The translations under genes were made by a program, and so were the position numbers. From Telopea speciosissima (lineage: Eukaryota > Streptophyta > Magnoliopsida > Proteales > Proteaceae), in contig NC_057918.1 of assembly GCF_018873765.1 (NCBI RefSeq), positions 69,064,371 to 69,128,370 of the forward strand: a stretch of DNA of 64,000 bases. The letters are read 5' to 3'. The notes beneath the pieces were generated by a model. The model made no database searches and was not told the origin of the DNA. It was given only the letters and a program-made list of their open reading frames with translations. Below are positions 35,517 through 47,900 of the stretch, piece after piece; position 1 is the stretch's first letter; each line of letters starts with the position of its first letter.

Positions 35517-36008
35517 ATCATTCATTTTTTTAACTAAATGAAACTTTTAGAATCCAAGTATATGAAGATACATTCATACACATTCGGGCACTCTGAAACT
35601 GCATGCTCTCGACTCTAGATTTCAAGTAATTTTGATGTTGTCTCTGCATCTGTTCTCACTCTCACTCTGCTTGATGTCACTTTTTCATCCACTCTCGATC
35701 TCACTTTGCGGTTTGGCACTTTGTTCTATGTACCCTTCAGCAATTGGTCAACACATTTTTTATTTAACTTAAAAATAAAGATGAGGGTTCTCTACAACAC
35801 CAATATGGGAAGGAATCTTCTTATCGCACCAATGGTTGTCCTGAAAATCATATCCTCACAGGACGACAAGACTCACATATTCAAAATAGGAGAAACAAAA
35901 AAGCATGTGAGAAAAATTACACTCTGGCATCATGGGAAAGTTTTATCCTTAAATAATTTAATGTAAATAACATTTAGTTCAATAAGTTAGGGGAAGTAGT
36001 TTTATGTT
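35517..36008. other. Intergenic, nothing recognised
   Basis: A plus-strand open frame at 35706-35966 has no recognisable motif. No element ends seen. Confidence 0.35.
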
Positions 36009-36147
36009 CGGGAGTGTACCCTACGCTAGCACTCCCATGAGTCTATCTCTCTCCTCAAAACAAGGGGGCAGAGGTGTCTTTTCATATGGGGAGGAGAGAG
36101 ATATACTCATGGGAGTGTTGGTGTAGGCAACACTCTTGGATAGTCCT
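36009..36147. repeat. Hairpin element related to 33656
   Basis: Left arm GGGAGTGTACCCTACGCTAG then CACTCCCATGAGTCTATC; right arm ATACTCATGGGAGTGTTGG then TGTAGGCAACACTCTTGG. The arms pair over about 45 bp around a loop of about 40 bp. Confidence 0.7.
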
Positions 36148-36199
36148 TTTTCATAAGTTAATTGGTTATATTGTCAGGTTATTTTTGAATATTTGAAAT

Positions 36200-37576
36200 G
36201 ATGTGATGTCTTCTCTGAAAAGAGAAACTGATATATCCGAGAACCAATTTAGTTTTATGTCAGGAAGCTATACAACAGAAGCTATTTACCTTCTAAGGAG
36301 GCTTATGAAAATTTTTAGAGATTACAAAAAGAATCTCTATATGGTCTTTATCGACCTAGAGAGGCCTTTGATAGAATTCCTAGAGAACTCATTTGGCTTT
36401 TCCTAGGGAAGAGGAGCTCAAGTCACTATGTGGATATAATTAAAGACATGTATAAAGGTGTGGTGACAAGTGTCAGAACTACAGAAAGCCAAAGTCGTGA
36501 ATTCCCAATTACAATTGGGTTACACCAAGTATCAACTCCAAACCCTTATTTGTTTGCACTCATCGTGGATGATTTAACCAGGCACATCCAACGATGGGGT
36601 CCATTGGTGTATACTTTTCGTTGATGATATTGCTTTGATAGACGAGACAATGGAAGGGATTAATGTGAAACTGGAGTTATGGAGATCATGCTTGGAATCA
36701 AGAGGTTTTAAGTTAAGCAGAACAAAGACTGAATATATGATGTGTAAGTTTAGTCAAACCAGGAGATACGATGAAGTGGTGAAACTTGAGGAGCGAGAGA
36801 TACCACCAAGTGAATACTTTAGATACTTGGGGTCAACCATTAACAAAGAGGGTGATATATATAGAGGATGATGTTTCTCACAGAATTAAAATAGGATGGA
36901 TGAAGTGGAGAGGTGTATCGGGAGTATTGTGACAAACGCATGCCTATTAAACTTAAGGAAAAATTATACAGGACAGTAATAAGACCAGCGATAATTTATG
37001 GGGCAGAATGTTGGGCCGTTAAGAAGAGTAATATAGATAAGATGAGTGTAGCGAAGATGAGGATGTGCGGCAAGACCAAGAGAGATAGAGTAAGGAATGA
37101 TTGTAGTAGAACCGAATTGGGAGTTGCACCAACCAGGACAAGCTCCGTGAGAGTCGCTTAAGGTGCTATGATCATGTCTAATGGAGACCCATGGATGCAC
37201 CAGTAAGGAAGAGTGACCAGATTCAATCTGAAAGAGCTAAAAGAGGTAGGAGCAGGCCTAAAATGACTATTAGAGAAGTGGTAAGAAAGGATATGCATGT
37301 GGTAGGGCTCGATCCTAGTATGACCGCAGATAGAGTTGTTTGGAGGACAAGGACCCATGTAACTGACCCCTTATAGGGGGATGTCCCTAGGGTGCTACTT
37401 TGACTACTGCTTAGACTTTTTCCTTTAGTAATTTTATTTTATCTTTTTTTATTTTCATTTACTTTTTACTTTTTTTTTTCTACTCTCTTCCACTTCTCTC
37501 ATTTCTATTACTGTCATGTCCTCTTCGGATCGACTCCATTTAGTTGAGATAAGGTTATGGTTGTTGATGTTGTTTG
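36200..37576 (+). mobile_element. RTE-type LINE, 5'-truncated and broken
   Basis: Frames in several registers match the end of a plant RTE-clade reverse transcriptase: ENQFSFMSG, TEAIYLLRRLM and YMVFIDLE (36230-36360), then LFVDDIALIDE (catalytic FVDD box, about 36615), ELWRSCLESRGFKLSRTKTE, YFRYLGSTINKEGDI, IYGAECWAVKKS, MRMCGKTKRDRVRN and MDAPVRKSDQI up to a stop at 37376. The 3' end carries ATTTAGTTGAGATAAGGTTA and TTGTTGATG repeats typical of RTE tails. At least three frame changes, and the endonuclease half is absent. Confidence 0.88.
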
Positions 37577-37675
37577 GTCTGATGTCTTTACTGGTTCGAA
37601 GCATGGCAAGAGTCGAGAGATGATGGGCCTGATGCCTATTGTCCATGAGATTCAAAATCCTTCACAATGGGTCAC

Positions 37676-38332
37676 TGTTAGAAAAACAGTGATATCAAAA
37701 GAAGAGGACAAAGAGATAGCCTGAGTAAATGAAAACGCTCTGTCCTTAAGACAGTATTTGCACCTTATTACTACACTGGGTTACAGCAAATCTGCCTCCC
37801 AAGATAAAACAGACTAGACTGATTACTGATTTGCAGAGACAGTAATCACTTGAAACTATCAGAGAATTGAAAATTTGTTAATGCCTAACTGACTGAAATC
37901 GTATTACAAAAATTGAACGATTTGGACTGTCCATTTCACCTCTATTTATAGTGGTGGATGTATTCCTTCAAGACACCTCATGGAATGGGTGTGTCCATTG
38001 ACATGAGTGGATAGGATTAAAAAATTCTAATCCAAGCACTTATATGTAAGTGTCTCTTGAAGATACCCCATGGTGTAGGTGTGTCTCTCGGTTCAATGCA
38101 TTAGATTTAAAAGATTCCAATCCTAGTGCTATGAATGCACCTATACTAAATGGATGTCTCTTTGAAAATACATGTCCCTTGGATATATCTCTTTGAAGAT
38201 ACATGTCCCTTAGCCAAAAAATCAGACCAACATTGAATCAAAGAATGATCCAAAATCGCTAAAAAATCAGGCTAACATTGAACCAAAGAATGACCCAAAA
38301 CCGTCTACACAATTATTGAAAAAATTCCAACA
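37676..38332 (-). mobile_element. Solo LTR, 657 bp
   Basis: In plus orientation it begins TGTTAGAAAAACAG and ends AAAAATTCCAACA, so the ends are inverted TGTT/AACA. Flanks GTCAC (37671-37675) and GTTAC (38333-38337) differ at one base. A minus-strand TATA-like CACTATAAATAGAGG lies near 37950. Short internal repeats (CCAAAGAATGA at 38237 and 38283; TGAAGATACATGTCCCTT type at 38165-38215). Solo LTR fossil. Confidence 0.65.
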
Positions 38333-38374
38333 GTTACTTTTCAAATAGTCCACCTTCTCCTTATAAAATTGTAA

Positions 38375-38580
38375 GGGAAAAAGCTCTCTAAACCACCAGG
38401 GCAAGATACATTAGCACCTCTGTGTCTATCTCTCTCCTCTTCACATGAAATGACCTTGTTGCCCTTTAATGTACGATGACCTTGTTGCCCTTTAATGTAC
38501 GATGCCATTTTGCTACACCTCATTGTCATTGGTGTGCTCCTCTATGCGCTTGCTCAGAGAGCCCTCTCTCAAATTATAAT
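38375..38580. repeat. Degenerate hairpin element with a perfect 26-bp tandem repeat
   Basis: The phrase GTGTCTATCTCTCTCCTCTTC (38421) matches the MITE family at 33656 and 36009. Within it, units 38451-38476 and 38477-38502 are identical 26-mers (TGACCTTGTTGCCCTTTAAT and six more bases). AGCTCTCTAAACC and TCAGAGAGCCC form weak outer arms. Confidence 0.55.
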
Positions 38581-38630
38581 CTAACCTAAAATTTCAGCTG
38601 TGAAAAACCCATATTTTAAATCTTTTATTT

Positions 38631-38673
38631 TTTGGGGGGGGGGGGGGTGGGGGTGGGGGGGAGGGGGGAGGGG
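38631..38673 (+). repeat. G-rich tract, G-quadruplex candidate
   Basis: Runs of 13, 2, 3, 6, 6 and 4 G separated by single T or A make a tract of about 40 bases that could fold as a G-quadruplex. It lies about 265 bp past the stop codon of the minus-strand gene at 38939. Confidence 0.6.
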
Positions 38674-38938
38674 TTACACCAAATTTTAAATCTTGCGACT
38701 CAGAAAAGGGCTAGGCATTTTGGAATTCATTCACTTCACAAATGGCGAGTTCAACACTTCACCTGTAGCACATCAAATACAAAAAAAAAAACACTTCACC
38801 TGTAGGTCAATCCAGAAGAGGCCGATAAATTGATCAGTCCCCATCATTTATTATTGTAAGAAAATCAAAGTAATGAATATTTATGAAAAGACTAAAATAT
38901 ACATAGATTGATGGGAGGAAGTATAGAGAAGCTTGGAC

Positions 38939-41900
38939 TTAGAGAGGGGTCATATCAATAATGGCCTCCAATATTTTCTTCTCCAGCTCCTGTTCATCTA
39001 CCCACATGGAACTCTGTCGATGCAAAAGCTCTTTCTTTTCGTTCTTTCTATCCTTCACTCTTTTTTCTCTTGATCTCCAATATTCGAGCTTCTCTGCTCT
39101 TTCTTTCAACTGCATCAACCAGAGACCCGAAATGTGAGGGGATGACCCAAAAGAAAATCAAGAATTTAAAAGAACTTGTTTACTGACCGAGTTTCATCAC
39201 ATACAATGCAATCCCAAAACATTAAATGATTGTAACAAAGACTAGAAACAAAATAACAAACCACTTCAACTGTTTCTTCATCCTTGCTAAGATTAATGGT
39301 AAATCAACCAGGTTCTTTACCAACCAGGGTTGACTACCTCGTCAGGCAACATTTGGTTATTGATAAAACAGAAAATTGCTCTACATTCTCGTGGGAACTA
39401 TTCGGTAAAATATCATTTCTGATTATCAGAAAAAAGGGGGAGGGGGAAGGAGGATTCCTACAGTTCAAATCCCACAACTACTTAAACAGACAAGATCAGC
39501 CAACAGTTCCACCAAACAGCCTCATTGCCACATACAGATTGCCAGTCCTTAAAGGGAGAAATATGAAAAACTTCCCAACTTCCCATTACAAACTACCAAC
39601 TTTGCCAACATAAAGAAGATGTGAGTTGGACGAGTTCTCAGTCTTCATACACAATATTGACACTTCTATGAGCCTTCAGACATTAATAAAAGTTTATAAT
39701 TCCACACACACATGCACCTATAAAAGTTTCAACCTAATGTCAAAATCCATGGTAAAAACCTATGGAAGGTAATCTAGCACCTACAGCAATCATCTCTACA
39801 TAACCATGGAACAGCAAAAGCGGCACCCTGAGTCCCTTATTACCCACAGCCAACCAGAACCTTTTGGGAGAGAAGCCTCTGAGCCGGCAGGGTGGGGGAG
39901 CCATCCAATAGAGAGTACGGGACACGGTTCATCACTAGGGCGCAGAGAGGAGAGAGATAGAGAGCGCTAGTGTAGTCTACAACTTGTGCTCAGAGACACT
40001 AACGAAATTGGAACGAAAAACCATATTTATTGATGGAAGTGGAATTTCTTGAATCTCTTGGATTCTACTCAAGAAAATTTCAGGGGAAAAAAGAGAGAGA
40101 AGCAGAAGCAGCTAGTAAGCATATGGAATTGATTCTTTTGTTCTGCATAACACAATAATTAATAACTGCGTTGAACTTCAATTATCAAATGGAGAGCTCA
40201 AATAATTGTTTTGAAATCAGATTGAAGACCTGCCAGTAAATATCAGAAGATTGTTCAAGGAGTTGACATTCAAGGTCTCAAAAGAATGGAAACAACTCCC
40301 AATAACTTAACAAAATGAATGTGTTGAGCTAGTCCAAAGTTGGACCAATAGCAGACTTCCATTTTTAACTGAGGAAGAAACAATCTCCATCATATGTGAA
40401 GAAGTGGAAGATTCTAGCCGTTGGAGACGTTTCAGAATTTGATTATAGTCATCTAGAGACACAGGATCTGAAGGAGCAACCCCAAATGAAGAAGCAAGAT
40501 TAGTGTCATTAGACAACACCATCTCAGAACTCCCACCATTCACTGCTGAGTTTGCCGATTATTGTACCCATTCAGGTTTACCATATTTCACCCAACACTT
40601 GTCGGCAGTATGGTTAGATCTGCCACAGTGTGTACACTGTTGAACTGACTGGTTGGTCTGTTGTCCTTCCCGACCACCTGCACCAAGTCCTCTACCTCCC
40701 CCTGAACCACGACCACTACTACCAGTAACAAATGCCAAACTATCCTTGGACGAAGATGATGAAGATGATTCAGATTTTACAAGATATATATATATATATA
40801 TAGATATATATAATGCGTTGAATCCAACAGAACGCCTCATTCATGCAGGGAACTTCTCACATGCAAGAATCTGACTTTTGGCAGATTGCAAGTCGGAATC
40901 CAATCCAAATAGAAATTTTACAAGAAGAAATCCAGCACACTGAGATTTCAACACTTCAAGACCAGTAGGTAGGGGTTGATAAACATTGACTTCTTCCCAC
41001 ATATCCTTGAGTGCACTATAATAATCACTAACAGATTTGTCACGCTGCTTGAAGGAGAAGAACTTTACATAAAGATCATATACTGAAACACATTCTTATC
41101 TTGAGAGCAACTTTCCTTCAAATCATCTGAGACACCCTTAGCAGCATAGTCGTCAAAGCGCTAGGTGAACCAAGGCGGTTGAAGGGGGGTTTAAAAAATT
41201 AAGGCGACACTAACAAGGCACCCATCAAATAAAGTTGCCAAGACACCTAGGCGATGCTTTGAAAACCTTGCTTAGCAATTGTGTGAAACATTAGTACATC
41301 ACATTAGCAGCCACAGATAGTTCTATACTATTCCATAACCATACAAGTAACGTATCATTCTCATGCATCCATTCTTATATCCTTTATCTCTACAGATGGT
41401 GGGCATAAAGAAAGGTAATCCAATTTACCCTTTGCATTGATGTAAATCCATATGGCCAATGACCATAGTAGGTAATTGGAAGCACCACTCAACTTGATAG
41501 AGGTGATTTGAACATTAAAAATGTCCACACAAGGCTTTGGATAAGCCATTTATAACAATAAATAGGATCACAGAAAAATCCAGCAACCAATGAAATAGAA
41601 TAAAACTGTCCAACAATCACACTGCAGACCAGCACCAAGCCACAGAAGAGGATAACCAGCAACCAATGAAAGATAGAATATGGGTAGACCAGAACATTCT
41701 ACCAACCACACCGCAGACCAGCAACCAATCCACAGAAAAAAAAAAATAAATAACTGCAGGGGAAAAAACAGGACAGAATAGGAGAAGTAGTATATCTCCC
41801 AATCCCCTAATCTGATCCTCTTCAAACTTTGGTCGAGTTAAGGGAGTAGGCAGCAGATGTATTCCTCAAAATTTGATATAAATCCAACGGTTGGATAGGT

Positions 41901-44900
41901 GTATACTGCTGTGTAACAAAAATAGCAACTCAAGATCCTAAAAAATAGGAAGCACCACAACTTGTAATCCAGTTACCTAATTTAGATTTAAAAAAATTGA
42001 TCAAATGAAAGTTGCTGTTGTGTAGAAGGCAGCCCCAAAATATGAGCAGAATCCATAGTTCAAAAACTCACCAAAATTCCGCTAATTTTGACGTGTCCAA
42101 GACGAAACAAGAGGCGAAACCCAGAATCAGCACTGTTTCACTGAAATTTCGCTCATTTCGGTCACAAAAATGCACTGTTTCGTCAAAATTGCGGTCATTT
42201 CATTTTGCTCATTTAAGACCGTTTGCCATCCGAGATGGCCAAGCAAAACTCAGTAACTCACAGAAAAAAATACACTTTTTCGGCGAAGCTCGTTTTGGTC
42301 TGACCGAAATGGCCTATTGAAATGAAATTTTGAACTATGGCAGAATCCAATGACCACATTTCCCTATATGTTGTCTCCTATTAGCAGCAGGAAACACTCA
42401 AGAACAGGGAACCATGGGACAGGAAATAATCAGGAACTGCAAAACACAACCACAACAGTACCTGGGAAGAACTGTATAGATATGAGATGAACTCCATCTT
42501 CCACAGCAACTGCAGGAAGGAACTTCACCAAAAACAGCAACCACAAGTCTTCATAAGCAGCCGCAGGTTTTCATGAGCAGAGAATTCCATTGCAAGTAAT
42601 GGCCAAAACTGAATCTGATATTCAACATATTCAGCAGAACGAACCCTAGTTTATATTCATACTGGATCAACTAGGGTCTCACAACACACAATGCAACATA
42701 GGTTGTTGCAGACCTCAATCAGCAAGCTTATAAGGGACATCAGAGTACAGCCACTGTTTATTCCCGCTCGGATACCATGTGACAAAATCAGAGATAGGAA
42801 GAACAGCACCAGCGTATGACAAGACCAGGAGAAGAAAGAGAGAGATAGAGAAAGAAGAACAAGAAGAATAAGAAGTCACAGTTGTGAGAGAGCTATCCCA
42901 ACCGTGAGTCTATGGTGTTTATTTACAATTTAGAGAAGGAGATTACAAAACAATGAAGGACTGCTTATGTAAATTGACATGATATTACACAAAAGCCCCT
43001 AAAAAATTAAGTTCTATAGTAGATGATAAGAAAGAAATATAAAAGAACTAAAATTAACAAAAAGAGTAAATTACTCTGACCTCCCCTGACCTTTGCCTTA
43101 ACTACAAGGACCTCCCCTGCCTTTCTGACAAATACCCAAACCTCCCCTACTTTCCAAACTTCATCATACTCAGCCCCAGTCCGTTAGTGTTTTAAGGTTA
43201 GGTAACGGCTTAATTTGAAAATCAGATTTTTATAGACCATACTACCTTTGATAGGGTTGAAGTTACCGTTTTGCCCCCTTAAAGAAGTTACCCTTTTGCC
43301 CTTAATGAAATGCAAACTCAATCCATCGTCTCTGCTACCTTCCATGTCCCAAAAAAAACCCTAATCTGCAAATCTGAACAATCTCTCGACGATCTCACAA
43401 GGTTAACCGGCAACCCTGCTTCCTTTTGTCATCACAGCACCTCGCTCTGATCAGAGTCTCATCATTTGAGAATTCTCTGCAATGCTTTTATACCAGATTT
43501 CTCCATTCCCGATCGATTGAGGGGCTTCGTTGTTCTAAGAACATGCACAGAGAAGTGATGGTCACCCTACTTGGATCGAGTGTAGAGAACAGTAGGGGAA
43601 AGCTTGCCTTCAAAATTGGTTGAATTCTAATGGTCTGATGTAGAGATATCAAAGAGTTACCAAAATAGAAGGTTTGAAGAAACCTTCCAAAACAATGCTG
43701 TTTTGGGCTTCCAGCAGCAACCGTGTGTAAGGCTTGGTGAATGAAGACTGGTCTGCAACTTTGGATCAACTCTGATGGTTAGAATTGGAGATGGAAGGGT
43801 GAGAATGAAAATAGAAAGTGAGAGGATTATGGAAGTTTCGGGCAGTGGAATGGAATGGAAGTGACAATCAAGTGTAGGGAATGGAAGGGGGAATCTGAGT
43901 TTCAAAACCCAGCAGAGTTGGTGATGATTTGAAGGTGATATGGAATTAGAAAGTTTCAGTCAGAAGAGTTGCAGAGGTGTACAGCAGCTTCAATTAATGG
44001 ATCTCAGCAGCAGCAATCACAGTGAATGAGAGTAGTCTTCAGCCTTGAATATTGTTCACCAGCAACAGCAGCAACCACTTGGAACAGCAGCAGCCCACTC
44101 GAGTAAGCTTTCTGGGCAGAGGGAAGATCACAAAACAGTCCTGGCTTGATGGAAGAGAAGAAGAATCGAGAAGGTGACAGTGGGGGGCTGGGATAGGTGG
44201 ATTTGGCTCTCCCAGCAGGCTCCTTCTGCCCTTCAAGTCACAAAACTTGAGAAGAAACATACTTGCAGCAAACAAAGCTAATTTTCATTCAACTTGTAAA
44301 TCGTGGGGAGTGGCTACAGCAGCCTTACAATTAATAGAGGACAAGACTTGCTCCTCAAGAAAAAAGAAATAGAAACTTGACTTATTAACTCAATCTAAAA
44401 ATTAGAAACTACTCTAATTACTGACTCAACTAAAATAGAAATATAATAGATACTTCACTCCATCAAGTGGGGACCACTATAAGTGAAATCGGCCCACACT
44501 TGAGTTACAAAATTTTTTTCAATAGGTTGACAAATATACCCCCACGATTCTGGGTTTGAGAGACCCAGCAACTCCCAGCCCTATTGGGCTGGCCCAACTT
44601 AAAGTTGGTTGGCCCTATGGCCCAATGGGTTGGTCCACCAGTTGATGAAGTGAACTAGCCCATCTCCCATGTGTACCCTTAGAGTATTTCTTGCCAAACA
44701 ATTTGGCTTCTGCATCACCTTGATTGTACTCTGTTGAAGCGAATGTATCGACTTGTTTCTACTGTTAACTCCATAAGTACAGAACGAAGAAGCACTAATT
44801 AGCTCTTGAACGAAAATCACAAATTGGGGAATAGAATTGAGAGTTTTATGACGGAATATTGGAGAAACAGAGAGCCAGTTCGAATTTGGACTCTTTAATG

Positions 44901-47900
44901 GTAGGAGATAAAATAGGACAAGCTTCTCGTCCGACTTCTCCCAGACGAAGGAATTACAAAGAAAACAGATAATCAGTAGTAGTAGTTAGATCTTTTGAGA
45001 AGGATTCTACGCAAAGTGGAAACCAAATGAGGGAAGGACTTTAATTACAGCAGTAGTACAAGCACTAGGTCAAGCGAGGGAAGGACTTTAATTACAGCAG
45101 TAGTACAGGCACTAGGCTTTAAACAGCCAATCAAAGTCTGCAAGCAATCTTCCTCTCAGACACTCTACAGTCCTTGCATTTTCATCTCTCTCTCTCTCTC
45201 ATAGTACAAAAACTCGCGATATCTCGGTCGAGATCTCAAGAATTTCGAGTATTACGACCTGTCCGAAACGAAATGCTAGTTCAAATTGAAAAAATACAAA
45301 ATCTCGGTCAAGATTTCGACCATCTCGCGAGATCTCGAGATTTTTAGTTTTAGTCTTTTGTATAAAGTTGATTTGAAAGGGAATCTCGAGATCTCGAGAT
45401 TCCCTTTCAAATCAACTTTATATAAAAAACTAAAACTCGTGAGTCTCGGTCGAAATTTTGACCAAGAGCTCACAAGGCTGGTCTTTTGTGATTTTTGGTA
45501 ATGTGTCCTTCATCCTTCAATTCTCTTTGATGATTTATGTACCGGCCTTTGAATCTTCGCCGCATCTACCCCGGAAGCACTTGGAGAACACAAGATTCAA
45601 CCTTCTTAGCACATTTGTGAAGCTTTTCCACTATTTCAGGTAAAACCATTTTCTCCAAAAATGTTTTTTTGAAAGAAGCATGATCAATACATGTTTGTTT
45701 GTGATGAAATTAATATATGTCAGACACCGGAGGCCGATCTACAATACACATCAGTCTTACAAGAGGGGGCATCGTGGCCATTTCCATCCTCCTGGTGCTA
45801 GTAGGCAGGCTGATCTTATGGACATTGATACCTTATCTGGCTCTGTTGGTGGATTGAGTATTGGCGACAGAGATAGCAGATCAAGTGGGCATTTCTGTGC
45901 CCCATCTTTTCAGGTAGAGAGCAGTCCATCTCCATCACCATCAAAGTACAATTCATCTCATTCACATCCATATGGCCATGGGTAGTTGACTTTGGGGGGG
46001 GGGGAGAGCATATATCTTCTCCATCCATTACCACTTTTGAGTACAAGTCCTACTCACAGGGATGTAGTGGATCGTCTTTTGTGGATGACATCTTCTCCTA
46101 CCCAACCCACCAGCCGTACCCGTATATGCTCCCAAAGCCGTCATATCACAATGGATCAGTGGTAGTCGTGGTTATTCGCAATTTGGTGACCCATATCCTA
46201 GGATAGGTTACTTTCAGCATGTTGATGATGCAATTTACATGGCAACTGTGGATGACTACACTTGTTTCTTCTCCCAGACTATGATGTGGCATTCATATAT
46301 CCTACAATCGGAGAACAATGCATGTCAGCTCCATCAGACTATGAGTGGGGTCGATCCTGGACGGCTTGTAAACATTTGAGTCACTTGATGACTACTTGAC
46401 TTGTATTAGGAATTTGGGATATTGATATCATCTTATTATTGACTTATTATACTTAATATTATGACTTACATTATGAGTCATTCACTTTAGGTTTCCAAGT
46501 GAATTTACTTGTTTAAATTGCTTATTAATTATTAATTTATTATGTCCTTTAGTACTTAAAGTCTTAAACAATGTGTATGTGTAATTAACTAAGTTATACA
46601 TTAGCATTCGACCGTATACTGCCAATCAATTGTGCAAATCCAAAACACCACTTTGGATGACTATTTTTGCAATTTGAACATTTACATGTTTCCATGAAGT
46701 TTCAAGCCTTAACTTGGCCAAAAACCCACCGAAATGACCTACCGAAACCATGTAGAAAAAATGCAATATTTTGACTGAAATATCCAAAATTTCGGATATT
46801 TCGAAAATTTCGGTCAGCCCGAAATATTGAAACGAAACGAGTTTTTAAACCTTGCTCTCTCGATGTGACTCGAACTCTTTAAAGCATTTCACTCCTCGTC
46901 AGGTCCCCAACATACTTGTCTGTGTCTGTGGTTCCATCACCTCTGGAGATGGGTTTGTGCTTCTCTACAGATGCCACTAATTGTTCCTTCGCTCCCTCCA
47001 GTGCAGAAGTCATCTCTGTGAATGGGAATTTCTGCGAGTATCCCATACCATCACAGTATCGCAGGTCCTCAAAATTGAAACATCACCCTGCTTCCTCTAC
47101 AACTCCGATGGTCTCTCCTACGACGATTACATTCCTGCCGTTGATTCCTCTGAAGAACTACAGCCCGGTCAGATCTACATCGTCCTTCCCACCAGCACTG
47201 ATCAAGATCCCTCCCATAATTTCAGCGACATCCTTTGCGAAATCAGGGGATAACTCCACCGCCTTGGCAACATAACCGAGGAAATTAGAGTAGAAAGCAG
47301 AGATGGAGCCAATCCCATAAGACTGCGGCCAGAATGATTGATGAAACGACCCCTGAATTGATTGAAGAAACTCGATGACCTGCGATCTAGTGTGGGTTTT
47401 GGTGTGGTTGGGGCATTTGGAAATAAATCTCACGACCACAAGAACATCATTAAGGTGTAGCTGCGTTAGCCTATGAGATCCAACGGAAAGAGAACCCACA
47501 GGAGGGCATCTGCCCAAATCCATTCAAGTTTCTCGGCGAACTGTGAGGGATTCTGAGATATTAAGTCAAAAAGCTCTGTCAGTGCTTCACTTAAAGTATC
47601 GCCTCACTGCTCTTGATATGGCCGCCTAGCCGTCAAGGCCAACACCGCCCTTGCACAGAGTTCCAGAAAGAAGGGCCAACGGAACAAGAAGAGACGGATA
47701 TCTCCTGATTTAGAAGTCAAAAAAAGAAGAGGGTTGGGAATGATGGGTATGCTTATGATGAGCTAAAGAGTGCTTCCGATGATATGTCGAAAATCAGTGT
47801 TTTGAGATTTGGATCCATTAGGAAATTACAGAGAAATGCTTCCAAATGTAGATGAAGCGTTGCCTGTGAAGTTGCAGGTACCGTCGTCTTCTTCTTCACT

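Noticed and set aside
45680-45985. Plus-strand frame as a host gene
   Set aside because: Low-complexity Ser/Pro/His composition and placement inside a broken element in a Pack-MULE.
47158-47205. C-terminal part of the minus-strand frame (ISAGGKDDVDLTGL)
   Set aside because: It is the antisense of the PADRE fragment beyond the capture junction.
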